A stretch of 64,000 bases of DNA from JBBQFI01 sp038321775 (lineage in GTDB: Bacteria; Verrucomicrobiota; Verrucomicrobiia; Chthoniobacterales; UBA10450), in contig JBBQFI010000007.1 in the NCBI GenBank assembly GCA_038321775.1, forward strand, positions 1 through 64,000, given 5' to 3'. Below the pieces are notes generated by a model. That model worked only from the letters and a program-made list of their open reading frames with translations, did not search any database and was not told the DNA's origin. Position numbers and translations under genes: made by a program. This document shows positions 11,562-20,011 of the stretch, piece after piece; the first letter of the stretch is position 1; each line of letters begins with the position of its first letter.

Positions 11562-12215
11562 TCAACGGCTGCCGAAGCGCCGTCGCCATTCGCAACGATA
11601 TTCGCCCATCAGGCAAATGATGCCGTCGCGCACCTGAAAAAGCCGCTGCTGCAAAACCGCGTGCTGCGATGCATTGATCAACTTATCGGTCAGCAAATGC
11701 CCGGCTGCTTCCATCGCCGTCGTAATCGCTTTCAGAGAGCGCTTTAGATACGCGATGGTCATTCCGATTTCGTCCACATCCTCGTCACTGAGCGCGGCGG
11801 CGAGCTTGGCACTGGCGAGCGCCGCATGCGTGGCGAGTTTGACTGCGGCAGGTTGATTTTGCAGAGAACTGTCGTCGTCAAAAAGTTGATCGATCCAAAC
11901 CGTGAGCGCGAATGCCGCCCGATAAAGTCCGTGATCTTCGAATCCTTCGATGCCGGACTCAATGCTCGTTTCGGGTTGTTCCCCATCTCCTGTTTCATCG
12001 GCGAGCAGCGCATCCACTTCCTCGGTCCAATCGTTTTGACTCAAGGGCTGCGTCCAACCCATTTCGCGCGCGATGATTTGGTCGCGTTGCGGATGGTCGA
12101 GATACTTTTCAAGCAGTTCCATATATTTCTCAGTCTTATGGTCTTGCTGTTGAAGAAAGCGTTCCCACTCGTACTCATCCCAAGTGTGATCAGGTTCGCT
12201 TTCGTAACCGGGCAT
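11562..12215 (-). CDS. Conserved-looking protein of unknown function upstream of sigma factor
   Basis: 217 residues, acidic N-terminal third (EPDHTWDEYEWERFLQQQD) with several Trp and Tyr, then a long helical region rich in Ala and Leu (about 115-205). No signal peptide or membrane segment. It is the first gene of the sigma-factor operon, 7 bases before the sigma start. The family is not recognised; a cytoplasmic regulator or partner of the sigma system is possible but only inferred from position. Confidence 0.6.
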   Translation of the reverse strand: MPGYESEPDHTWDEYEWERFLQQQDHKTEKYMELLEKYLDHPQRDQIIAREMGWTQPLSQNDWTEEVDALLADETGDGEQPETSIESGIEGFEDHGLYRAAFALTVWIDQLFDDDSSLQNQPAAVKLATHAALASAKLAAALSDEDVDEIGMTIAYLKRSLKAITTAMEAAGHLLTDKLINASQHAVLQQRLFQVRDGIICLMGEYRCEWRRRFGSR

Positions 12216-12303
12216 AGCTCCTCTTTAGGCTAGCTTCGCGACGCGCGCAAAATTTTTTCCGCTCATTCGGTAGGCTAACGCGGGTCGTTTCATCGGTTAA
12301 AAA

Positions 12304-13404
12304 CTAGACCTTCGCCGTCTGCGATACTTCGCGATTCTGAAGCTCGCGCTTGGTTTGTAAACGCAGTTGCCCGCAGGCCGCATCGATATCGTGACCTTTC
12401 TCGCGCCGCAAAGTCGCCGCCACGCCGTGCTCGCGTAAGATCGAAAGGAAGTTTTCCTGTCGATTACGCGACGGCCGCGTCCAATCGAGACCGGTAACCG
12501 TGTTGTAGGGAATGAGATTCACTTTCGCCGAGAGTCGCTGCGCGTGGCGCGCCAGCATATGCGCCTGCGCATCCGTATCATTGACGTTCGCGATCAAAAT
12601 ATACTCAAACGTGATGCGCTGTTTCCTGTGCGAAACGTAGTAATCACAAGCGTCGAGCAAAGTCGCTAGGTTGTATTTGCGATTGACCGGCATGATCTGA
12701 TCGCGCACCTCGTCCGTCGCCGCGTGCAACGAAATCGCCAGGCGAATTTGCAGCGACTCCTCTGCGAGCTCGCGAATTTGCGGCGCCAGCCCGCTCGTTG
12801 AAACCGTGATGTGCCGTGCGCCAATGCCCAATCCCCAGGGCGCATTGATAATGCGAATCGCGCGCATGACGTTGGAAAAATTTGCCAGCGGTTCTCCCAT
12901 TCCCATGAAAACGACATTGTCGATCCGCTCACCGCTCGCGCGCTCGATCGCGATCAGTTGTTCCACGATCTCGTTAGGCAACAAATTGCGCGAAAACCCT
13001 TCCAGGCCGCTCGCGCAAAACTTGCAGCCGTAAGCGCAACCCACTTGCGTCGAGACACAGATCGTCCGCCGATCCGAGCGTTGACCGTAAAGAGCAGGGG
13101 ACGCCGGGATCAGCACCGACTCGATGAGATTTCCATCGCCGAGCCGAAACAAAAATTTCTGTGTCGTATCTTTCGAGCCGAGCACGCGCACGATCTCCAG
13201 ATCGTCGAAGGAAAATCTGTCCTTGAGCTGTGCGCGCAACGCCTGCGGCAAATCCGTCATCGCATCGAACGCACCAGCGCGCTTTTGGTAAATCCAATCG
13301 ACAATCTGCCGCGCGCGATAGGGTGGCTCGTTCAGTTCCGCCACGTCGCCCGCAATCTCCTCGAGCGACAAGGATTTAATGGATCGCGGTTCCGGATTCT
13401 GCAC
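12304..13404 (-). CDS. rlmN: 23S rRNA (adenine-C2)-methyltransferase / tRNA A37 methyltransferase, radical SAM
   Basis: 366 residues. The radical-SAM cluster cysteines lie in VGCAYGCKFCASG (Cys 123, 127, 130, CxxxCxxC). GMGEPLANF and the S-adenosylmethionine-binding ISLHAATDEVRD follow. The C-terminal cysteine in AACGQL corresponds to the resolving cysteine of the RlmN methyl transfer mechanism. RlmN methylates A2503 of 23S rRNA and A37 of some tRNAs. Typical length. A CCTAACGA motif encodes Pro-Asn-Glu within it. Confidence 0.95.
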   Translation of the reverse strand: MQNPEPRSIKSLSLEEIAGDVAELNEPPYRARQIVDWIYQKRAGAFDAMTDLPQALRAQLKDRFSFDDLEIVRVLGSKDTTQKFLFRLGDGNLIESVLIPASPALYGQRSDRRTICVSTQVGCAYGCKFCASGLEGFSRNLLPNEIVEQLIAIERASGERIDNVVFMGMGEPLANFSNVMRAIRIINAPWGLGIGARHITVSTSGLAPQIRELAEESLQIRLAISLHAATDEVRDQIMPVNRKYNLATLLDACDYYVSHRKQRITFEYILIANVNDTDAQAHMLARHAQRLSAKVNLIPYNTVTGLDWTRPSRNRQENFLSILREHGVAATLRREKGHDIDAACGQLRLQTKRELQNREVSQTAKV

Positions 13405-13500
13405 CGGCTAAGCTAGTGCCGCCCCGAAACTCCGTCCAAGCGCCTTTCGTAAAACGCGACCGCCGCATCCCCAGAAACAGATACTAGGGAATGTTTGGTA

Positions 13501-13588
13501 GGTGGATCGGGCAGTCCCTTGCCCCGATGTTATTGTGGGCGCGAAGCGCCATCGATTTAGCATCGAGCGACGGAGCGCTCGATCCACC
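13501..13588. repeat. Intergenic inverted repeat (88 bp)
   Basis: Between the divergent rlmN and the next gene, GGTGGATCG (13501-13509) is repeated perfectly inverted as CGATCCACC (13580-13588). Internal short palindromes include GGGCGCGAAGCGCC, TCGATTTAGCATCGA and the arms GGGCAG/TTGCCC. This is the build of a small non-coding mobile or REP-like element. A minus-strand open frame over this region has no coding character. No other copy is seen in the window. Confidence 0.5.
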
Positions 13589-13680
13589 AGTCGGTTCTAA
13601 TATCTCGCAGACATGCGCGACTCTGGCGCATCGGCGATTGCACTTGATCGGGCGCGCGAAAACGTGAGTCTTCGCGCAGG

Positions 13681-14415
13681 ATGCAGCGCGAAAATTCCCG
13701 CAACCCGTTGTCGTTAGGCTGGGAAGCAGCGTGCGCAAATGCGGTGCCAGCTTTTATCCTTCAGGCAGCGATGGTCGCTTTGCTGGTCGCTTATTATTTC
13801 AGTCCGGCGACGGCAGCAGCGCTCAATAGCATAGCGGAATATAAAAAAGAGCACGCGCTCATCTTCGTCGTCGGCGCGGCGATCACAGCGGGAGCGCTGC
13901 TACCGGAGTTGTTCGTGATTTTCTTTTTTCAAAAAGGCCGCGTGCACACGCAGAATTTTCGCAACCTCGCCTTCACCGTGCCGACGTGGGCGATCGACGG
14001 GATTCTGGTCGATCTGATGTATCGCGGCTTCGCGGTGTGGCTGGGCGATGTGGTGACGTTGCCGGTGGTTGTGGCGAAGGTTTGTCTCGACATGTTCGGC
14101 TACAATCCATTTTTCGCCGCGCCTTCCGAGGTGCTCGTCTACGAATGGAAGAACACGCGCATTTCATCGGCGTCGCTGCGCCGCGCGCTGACCTGGGAAC
14201 ATTACCGCGATAAAATTGTGCCGACGCTGCTGGCGACGTGGGCAGTCTGGATTCCGCTCGTGGCGGTGATCTATTCGGTGCCGCTGGCGTTGCAGTTCCC
14301 GCTCTTCAGTCTCGCGCTCACGTTCTGGGTGCTGATTCTCACTTACATGACGAACAAATTTTCTGGACAGATCGCGGCCGATGCCCCGGTCGCGCTTTCA
14401 GTTGCAGAAATGTAG
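13681..14415 (+). CDS. Polytopic membrane protein, possibly Mpv17/PMP22-like
   Basis: 244 residues with about four hydrophobic segments (residues 20-42, 58-80, about 100-130 weaker, 180-225). The C-terminal part, TWAVWIPLVAVIYSVPLALQ followed by LFSLALTFWVLILTYMTNK, has the spacing of the Mpv17 signature (W-x-x-W-x-P, then aromatic-x-x-V-P, then a last helix with W). Just before it, AKVCLDMFGYNPFFAAPSE resembles the K-x-x-x-D-Q-...-P segment. Mpv17 proteins are mostly known from eukaryotic organelles, so the assignment is tentative. No signal peptide; function unknown. Confidence 0.45.
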   Translation: MQRENSRNPLSLGWEAACANAVPAFILQAAMVALLVAYYFSPATAAALNSIAEYKKEHALIFVVGAAITAGALLPELFVIFFFQKGRVHTQNFRNLAFTVPTWAIDGILVDLMYRGFAVWLGDVVTLPVVVAKVCLDMFGYNPFFAAPSEVLVYEWKNTRISSASLRRALTWEHYRDKIVPTLLATWAVWIPLVAVIYSVPLALQFPLFSLALTFWVLILTYMTNKFSGQIAADAPVALSVAEM

Positions 14416-15174
14416 CAACGCTTCGTAAACGCCCGCGCCGCATTCCTTTTCGGAAACGAAACCGCTCGCGTCGCGTACAGTCTGCTTGACGGCATCGATC
14501 GCGTTCGCGGGGCAACCGGGATATTTGGCGTAGCGACCGTCGAGCATGGAAATGTCGTTATGATGATCGCCCGCAGCGAAAGTTTCTTCCGCTGGAATGC
14601 CGGTCAGGCGCGAAAGTTCGCCGAGCGCCGCGCCCTTGTGGTAATCGGCATGACAGAAACGAAGATAAACGGTGTTGCGCTGATAATTAAACTTCGGCTG
14701 TTTCGCGCGCGCATTGTCGATGAATTTCGTGATGCGCTCCATCTCTTCTTCGTCCGAGGCGACCAGGCCTTCGAGTCCGCCCGCAAGGTAGATCAGCCGG
14801 GCTTTCGTTTTCTGAGTCACGAAGTCTACCACTTCCGCGAGGACGGATTGTGCGGAAGTAAAAAGCTCGGCGTGTTCGCGCGCGCAACGTTCGTTCCAAT
14901 CGCCGAATGGTTCCCAATGCGGGCCGCTTTCCGATTTTCGAAAGACATCGCGTTCGCTCGTGAGAATGAAATCGGGATGAATGGGAAATTCGAAGTCGAG
15001 CAATCCCGATTGCAAAAGTTCGACGGAGCGTCCGGTATTGATGGCCCAGATGGCGCCGTCTCGTTGCAGATCGCTGATGAGATGGACGCAATCCGGGTCG
15101 AGCACGGGATCGCTGTGATGAGCGACGAGGGTGCCGTCGAAGTCGGTGCTGATAAGTCGAATAGGCGAACGCAT
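14398..15174 (-). CDS. HAD superfamily hydrolase (Cof/SPP-like phosphatase)
   Basis: 258 residues from the ATG at 15174; an upstream TTG is possible but would reach the divergent gene. Motif I is LISTDFDGTLVA with both catalytic aspartates, motif II is AINTGRS, and motifs III/IV appear as KGAALGEL and AAGDHHNDISML, where the aspartates bind magnesium. The C2-type cap lies between motif II and the Lys. The family dephosphorylates sugar phosphates or similar small molecules; the substrate is unknown. The gene overlaps the 3' end of the convergent membrane protein gene by 18 bases. Confidence 0.88.
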   Translation of the reverse strand: MRSPIRLISTDFDGTLVAHHSDPVLDPDCVHLISDLQRDGAIWAINTGRSVELLQSGLLDFEFPIHPDFILTSERDVFRKSESGPHWEPFGDWNERCAREHAELFTSAQSVLAEVVDFVTQKTKARLIYLAGGLEGLVASDEEEMERITKFIDNARAKQPKFNYQRNTVYLRFCHADYHKGAALGELSRLTGIPAEETFAAGDHHNDISMLDGRYAKYPGCPANAIDAVKQTVRDASGFVSEKECGAGVYEALLHFCN

Positions 15175-15232
15175 CGGAGGTGCTAACTTAGAAATTGATT
15201 TCCTGGCCGCAACGGGCAACGATTTTTCCAAG

Positions 15233-15517
15233 ATGAAATCCGCTTACGAAATCGCGATGGAACGATTGCAGAAAAACACTCCGAGCGTTTCGCTGAGCGA
15301 CGAGCAAAAAACGCAGCTGGCAGAAATCGATTCCCAATTTCGCGCGAAGATCGCGGAGAAGGAATTGTTTTTGAAAGGGGAGATGGCGAAGGCAGCAGCG
15401 AAGGGCGAGCAGGGCGAAGTGGAAACATTTGAAAAACAACTCGCGCATGAAGTGCGCCGTTTGCAGGACGATTGCGACAACAAGAAAGAAAAACTGCGCG
15501 CGAGTTTCGCGAAGTAG
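15233..15517 (+). CDS. Small coiled-coil protein of unknown function
   Basis: 94 residues from the ATG at 15233 (MKSAYEIAMERLQ), divergent from the HAD gene with 58 bases between starts. Almost entirely charged helix with heptad character (QKTQLAEIDSQFRAKIAEKE; EKQLAHEVRRLQDDCDNKKE), hence a predicted coiled coil. No signal or membrane segment. Family not recognised. It ends 2 bases before the stop of the convergent desaturase. Confidence 0.65.
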   Translation: MKSAYEIAMERLQKNTPSVSLSDEQKTQLAEIDSQFRAKIAEKELFLKGEMAKAAAKGEQGEVETFEKQLAHEVRRLQDDCDNKKEKLRASFAK

Positions 15518-15519
15518 AT

Positions 15520-16482
15520 TTACGACGCCACCTCTGAAACCGCGGGCGCTGTTTGCTCGCGGCGCGGCAGGTTCGAGTCGAGAAAACCGAGCATGTGTGC
15601 GTGATTGATGACGCGAACTCCTTCGCGCTTTTGCATCTCCGCGATCTGCTGATGGAACGCTTCCATTTTCGTCCAATGAACTTTTGGTCGGAAGTGATGC
15701 TCGGCGTGGTAGCCGTTGTAGAAGAAGATCCAATTGTAAATTTTGCCGTAACTGCTCACGCCCCAGGCGACCGGTTTATCGGGATTGGCGCCGTAGTGGC
15801 GGAAATATCCGTTCAGGTAACTGAAGCAGTGACCGAGATAAAAAAACGGAAGAAAGAAAACGACGTAACGCCAGTTCAATAAAAGCATGACCAGCAGAGC
15901 GGTGGCGAATGCGGCGAGCTCGATATTCCCCCAGAAGAGGTCGCGGCCGCCGCGCTTGCGGAGTTCCCGGCGAATGGCAGCTGGACTGTCCCGGAAGAAG
16001 CTGAGAAAGACGTAACTCCAGGGATTTTCCGCCTCGCCGTCGTGGCCGTGCCGGTAAATCGAAAGCCAGTCCACGGTCTCGCCGTTCTCATCCCGGCGAT
16101 CGGAATTGCCCTTATGATGCTGCATGTGAACTGCGTCGTAATACGTTTGCGAGAAACAGCAGCCGACGGAGTTCATCAAACTGAACCAACGATTGAGCAG
16201 CGGCGAACGGAAGAAGGGATTGTGAATGAAGTTGTGCGCGAGTCCGTTAATGTTCGCATTGACCATTAACGCGTAAACAAAGCTGAGGATGATCATGATC
16301 CAAAGCGGCGTGCGCGGAAAAAGAAAGAAAAGCGCAAAGAAAAACGTGAGATGGAAAAGACCGCCCAGTGCAGGCAAAACGTCCCAACGTGTATGGGCGA
16401 AAAGCCTGGAGGTGGTCTTTGGTCGTTCGACGACAATCGGATCGGAATTCATCTCAAGAATACGAAAAGTTGCGATCGCCAT
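15520..16482 (-). CDS. Membrane fatty acid desaturase family protein
   Basis: 320 residues; an in-frame ATG at 16452 is an alternative start. The three histidine clusters of the di-iron desaturase/hydroxylase family are present: LAHNFIHN, HMQHH and YHAEHH. Four hydrophobic segments surround them (for example FHLTFFFALFFLF and AAFATALLVMLLLNW). The family introduces double bonds or hydroxyls into acyl chains or carotenoids in the cytoplasmic membrane. The exact substrate cannot be told. Confidence 0.82.
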   Translation of the reverse strand: MAIATFRILEMNSDPIVVERPKTTSRLFAHTRWDVLPALGGLFHLTFFFALFFLFPRTPLWIMIILSFVYALMVNANINGLAHNFIHNPFFRSPLLNRWFSLMNSVGCCFSQTYYDAVHMQHHKGNSDRRDENGETVDWLSIYRHGHDGEAENPWSYVFLSFFRDSPAAIRRELRKRGGRDLFWGNIELAAFATALLVMLLLNWRYVVFFLPFFYLGHCFSYLNGYFRHYGANPDKPVAWGVSSYGKIYNWIFFYNGYHAEHHFRPKVHWTKMEAFHQQIAEMQKREGVRVINHAHMLGFLDSNLPRREQTAPAVSEVAS

Positions 16483-16554
16483 GATCGTGGATATTCAGGT
16501 TTTACGCAAGTTTTGCCCGGGCGTTGGCGACGGAACTGCTGAGAGGAAGGGGCT

Positions 16555-18294
16555 TTGGAAACTACCTTAGAAAAAATCGAGCGCTCTTATATTAAGCTCT
16601 CGTTGGGCCTGCTCGGAGGATTTCTTCTGCTCATTGTGATCTGTTGGAGCGGGTGGCATTTTTACGAGAAATGGCAGGCGCAGCATCTCACCCGGCGCGC
16701 TGCGGCTTATCTTAGCGCGAACGATTTTAAGTCGGCTGCGCTGACCGCGCGTCGCGCCTTTCAGTTGGACCCGGAGAAACCGGCGGCGGCGCGGATTGTC
16801 GCGGAAGCGAGCGAACGCGCGGGCGATCGGACGGCGCTGGATTGGTGGCGCAAAGCACTCGACTTGGAACCTGACTCAAGCAGCGACACGCTGGCGGTAA
16901 TTCGATGCGCGCTACAGAGCGGGGATTTTGTAACGGCGGAAAAAACGCTGGCAGCGTTTGGCGGACACGCTGGAGGAACGGCGCCTTATCATGCCGCTGC
17001 CGCGCAAATTGCGCAGGCGAAGAAGAACGCGCCTGAGGCGGAGCGACATTGGGCAAAAGCAGCGAAGCTCGCGCCTAACGACAAATCGTATCAACTGCAA
17101 CTCGCCACTGCTCGCTTGGCTTCGTTAAACACAAGCGAAAGAGATTCAGCTCTCTCAGCGCTGGAGGAATTACGACACGACAAAAAATGGGCGCCCCCTG
17201 CTTTGCGCGCGCTGATTGTCGATGGAGTTGCTCATCACGTGGATCCGGAGCATTTGCGCGCGCTGGCGAAGGAGTTGCAGTCGTTGCCGGGTGCGCCGTT
17301 CGCAGATCGAATGCTTTACCTGGAAATTTTGCGGGAGTTACACGATCCCGATTTCACCTCGAACCTGACCGTTCTCGAGAAAGAGGCGCCATCGAAACCA
17401 TCGGAACTTGCGAGTCTACTTTCCTGGATGAACAAAAATCAGATGAGCCTGTTGGCAATTGATTTTGCCAAGGGGCTACCTAACGACGTCGTCACGAAAT
17501 GGCCCGTGCCTGTCATTTTGGCCGAGTCTTATGGACGCATCAGCGATTGGGCGGCGTTAGAACGCCTAACGAGTAACGCGAACTGGGAAAATTTCGAGTT
17601 TGTGCGCCACGCCTGTCATGCGCGCGCTCTGCGTGGATTGGGCAGAGATGTCGAGTCGCGGAGCGAATGGGATTCTGCGGCCAAGAACGCAAGCACGCAA
17701 AGCGACAAGCTTTCCACTTTGATCCAGGTGATATCGGACTGGTATTGGACGCCGGAAAAGACCGATCTGCTTTGGGCGTTGAGCAAATTTGCGGATAAGA
17801 AAACCGAAGCGTTGCACACGCTCTATTCGCAATATGCGGACGCGAACGACACGCAGGGACTTTATCGCGTGCTGTTGCGACTGATCGAGAACGACCCAAA
17901 CGATATCGACGTGAAGAATAATCTCGCGCAGACATCTCTGCTTTTGAATGCCCAGCCTGATTACGGCCGAAAGTTGGCCGAGGAAGTTTATCAAAAAAGC
18001 CCGGACAATCCTTTATACGCAACGACGTATGCCTACTCGTTGTTTTCGAAAGGCGACAATGTCGGGGCTCTCAAGGTGATGAGTTTGCTCACTAAGGAGC
18101 AACTCGAACAACCGGCCGTGAGCGCGTATTACGGAATTCTATTGGTCGGTGCCGGCAAGATGGAACAGGCGCAGCATTTTCTTGAGCAAGGCGAGAAAGC
18201 GCAACTCCTGCCGGAAGAAAAGACATTGCTCGATGAGGCAAAACGCAGGGTGCGATTGCGTGAGAACGCGGCCTCCTCAGTTGGGCAACGCTGA
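16555..18294 (+). CDS. Membrane-anchored TPR protein
   Basis: 579 residues. Start is TTG at 16555, supported by AGGAAGG eight bases upstream. One N-terminal transmembrane helix (LSLGLLGGFLLLIVICWSGW, residues 15-35) is followed by helical repeats of TPR type, for example AAAYLSANDFKSAALTARRA, FQLDPEKPAAARIVAEAS near residues 45-80 and again near 440-540 (GRKLAEEVYQKSPDNPLYAT). The orientation suggests a periplasmic scaffold. Three CCTAACGA motifs lie within it. It is followed by a hairpin and the convergent gene for a protein with a sorting tail, and a role in surface protein assembly is conceivable but unproven. Confidence 0.75.
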   Translation: METTLEKIERSYIKLSLGLLGGFLLLIVICWSGWHFYEKWQAQHLTRRAAAYLSANDFKSAALTARRAFQLDPEKPAAARIVAEASERAGDRTALDWWRKALDLEPDSSSDTLAVIRCALQSGDFVTAEKTLAAFGGHAGGTAPYHAAAAQIAQAKKNAPEAERHWAKAAKLAPNDKSYQLQLATARLASLNTSERDSALSALEELRHDKKWAPPALRALIVDGVAHHVDPEHLRALAKELQSLPGAPFADRMLYLEILRELHDPDFTSNLTVLEKEAPSKPSELASLLSWMNKNQMSLLAIDFAKGLPNDVVTKWPVPVILAESYGRISDWAALERLTSNANWENFEFVRHACHARALRGLGRDVESRSEWDSAAKNASTQSDKLSTLIQVISDWYWTPEKTDLLWALSKFADKKTEALHTLYSQYADANDTQGLYRVLLRLIENDPNDIDVKNNLAQTSLLLNAQPDYGRKLAEEVYQKSPDNPLYATTYAYSLFSKGDNVGALKVMSLLTKEQLEQPAVSAYYGILLVGAGKMEQAQHFLEQGEKAQLLPEEKTLLDEAKRRVRLRENAASSVGQR

Positions 18295-18306
18295 TTTTAA
18301 AGCAAA

Positions 18307-18332
18307 CGGCCGTTCCCTTTCGGGAACGGCCG
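18307..18332 (-). terminator. Hairpin terminator between convergent genes
   Basis: Perfect 11-bp stem (CGGCCGTTCCC / GGGAACGGCCG) with a TTTC loop. Read on the minus strand it is followed by TTTGCTTTAAAA, so it best serves the 18360-19067 gene; it may also stop transcripts of the TPR gene. Confidence 0.75.
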
Positions 18333-18359
18333 GCCCTAATCAAACAAACAGCAAACTAG

Positions 18360-19067
18360 TTAAGCGGTCGTACGGCGACGACGGCGGATCTCTACGCCGA
18401 TGGCAAAGGCAAGCATGATGCCGATCGGAATAAGATTCGCGACTTCCGGCACAGGAGTGAAATTCAGCGTGAAAGTGACGCCGTCGTTGAAGTAATGGCA
18501 GTCCGGATCGAATCCCAAGGCGATATCGTTACCATTAGAAATATACTGCATCAGGGCCGTGAGTTGCGCGCCGGTGAAGGTATAAGTGTAATCGACCGGG
18601 TTGTTGGTGAAGCTCTTGTCCTTCAAGAAGGTGTCGGCAGTACCATTGGCCACGAGCCAGTTTGAATTTCCGTGGAAGCGCGAGCTGACGAAGTCATCGG
18701 TAAAATCTGTGACCGGTGCGCTATTTGTCGGATCATCAACAAACGAGCCCACTCCGGCATACTTCGCCGTGTCCAGAAGGTGCATGTGCAAAATATTCGA
18801 ATTGGTATCCCAGTTGGCGATGTTATTGAACGAGATCGTCGCGCTGGTGATGGTCGCCGGATTGACGTTGATGTTATCAATGCGCCATGTGTAAACCATG
18901 TGGTGATCCAGGTCGTTCAAATCGGACGGACTCGGCTGCCAGCTCATAGTGGTGACAGCGGCGGAGGCCGAACTTAAGGCTACCAGGCCCAAAACCGCAG
19001 AAATCGCGGTGAAGAGATAGGCTTGAATTTTTGATTTGCGCGGCGAGAGGTGGTTTGAAGTCATCAT
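18360..19067 (-). CDS. Exported surface protein with PEP-CTERM-like sorting tail
   Basis: About 235 residues from the double ATG at 19064-19067, which has GGAA just upstream; a longer frame to 19109 exists. The N-terminus is basic (SPRKSKIQ) followed by a hydrophobic stretch ending SASA, a signal peptide. The middle is beta-rich and Asn/Asp/Thr-rich. The C-terminus PVPEVANLIPIGIML continues through a transmembrane helix to EIRRRRR, which is the three-part arrangement recognised by exosortases (short VPE motif, helix, arginines), although the third motif residue is Val rather than Pro. It is probably processed and exported to the cell surface or matrix. Function unknown. Confidence 0.75.
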   Translation of the reverse strand: MMTSNHLSPRKSKIQAYLFTAISAVLGLVALSSASAAVTTMSWQPSPSDLNDLDHHMVYTWRIDNINVNPATITSATISFNNIANWDTNSNILHMHLLDTAKYAGVGSFVDDPTNSAPVTDFTDDFVSSRFHGNSNWLVANGTADTFLKDKSFTNNPVDYTYTFTGAQLTALMQYISNGNDIALGFDPDCHYFNDGVTFTLNFTPVPEVANLIPIGIMLAFAIGVEIRRRRRTTA

Positions 19068-19109
19068 TTCGGATTCCGTTTTTATTTGATTTATTAGGTG
19101 TTTTGCCAA

Positions 19110-19456
19110 GGTGAATTACTAACAGTTTCAATAATTCTCATAATTGGCTCGCATCGTCAATAAATATCTCGTGCCACGGATTTATTTTTCTTGAGGTCTC
19201 TTTTACCAAACGTATTAAGCGGAAGCAAACATTTATTTCCATAGGGGCAAAACCCCTTTCGCCCTGAGAATGTGATCTGGCAGCATCAGCTGGGGCGGCG
19301 GCCATTTCCCGTATGAAACCCGGACAGCTCGCTGTTTTCCTGTTCCTACGGTGAATCGGTCAACAAGGGAGGATAGCCGCAAAGCTATCGAATTCGTAGT
19401 TAAGATAGAAAATATGGTAATTACGGCACGCCTGTTGCTCTGTTTGCAGCGTTAAC
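19110..19456 (+). promoter_or_regulatory. Long leader/intergenic region with candidate structured RNA
   Basis: A non-coding 347-base stretch between divergent genes. A hairpin GATAGC-CGCAAA-GCTATC (19372-19389) lies inside an outer pair CTACG (19346-19350) / CGTAG (19395-19399), with GGGAGG in the internal loop, all 60-110 bases before the pseudopilin start. A second small hairpin, GGGGCAAAACCCC, occurs at 19244-19256. The arrangement suggests a cis-acting RNA. It does not satisfy the c-di-GMP-I riboswitch consensus, although CGCAAAGC recalls it. Confidence 0.35.
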
Positions 19457-19996
19457 ATGCAGAACCTTCAACTAGGCCGGACTTCAGAAAACGCTCAAGG
19501 CGGTTTTACGCTAGTCGAAGTGTTGACGGCGGTTTCGCTTTTGGCGCTTTTCGCGAGCGGTGCCCTTTGGACGTTGACCCAGGCAAACAGCTACGCTGCA
19601 CTTTCGCGACTTTATACGGGCGCTCAGGCAGCTGCTCAAAATGAAGTGGACCTTATTATGTCGAGAGGCCCGTTTAATCCGCAAAATCTCGCCGATGACG
19701 GTTCCGCTGCTCCACAGGTTCCTGCCGAACTGGCGCTCGGAACGCACGCTACCGAAACAGTAACGATTTATTCCGAACCTCCACGAAATCAGTCACCCAT
19801 TCCTTCACCCTCTCCCGCCCCAATAACTGTGACTGGCCAACGCGTCACAACTGTTTATGCCGACAACGCACCTCCGGTTAGTGGACGCCCTATCAATATT
19901 TATTACGCGACGGTAGTAGTGACTTTTTCCTATCGAGGAGTCCAACACCAAGTTCAGCTAAACGCGCTCCGTGCCTCGGATTCCGAAGGTGGTTAG
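19457..19996 (+). CDS. Prepilin-type N-terminal methylation domain protein (pseudopilin)
   Basis: 179 residues. GGFTLVEVLTAVSLLALFA (residues 15-33) is a class III signal: prepilin peptidase would cut after Gly and the Glu at +5 is present. After the helix comes a variable domain with a Pro/Ser-rich linker (SPIPSPSPAPITV) and a beta-strand region. It resembles minor pilins/pseudopilins (PilV or GspI-like). It is the first gene of a run 19457-22745 with short gaps (15 and 10 bases). Confidence 0.85.
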   Translation: MQNLQLGRTSENAQGGFTLVEVLTAVSLLALFASGALWTLTQANSYAALSRLYTGAQAAAQNEVDLIMSRGPFNPQNLADDGSAAPQVPAELALGTHATETVTIYSEPPRNQSPIPSPSPAPITVTGQRVTTVYADNAPPVSGRPINIYYATVVVTFSYRGVQHQVQLNALRASDSEGG

Positions 19997-20011
19997 CGAA
20001 AACAGCACCCC

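Noticed and set aside
13484..13738. 84-codon minus-strand open frame between rlmN and the Mpv17-like gene
   Set aside because: It runs through a palindromic repeat and into the start of the plus-strand gene; composition is not protein-like.
19241..19420. c-di-GMP-I (GEMM) riboswitch
   Set aside because: Only CGCAAAGC resembles the consensus; the GNRA-capped P2 stem and second half are not found.
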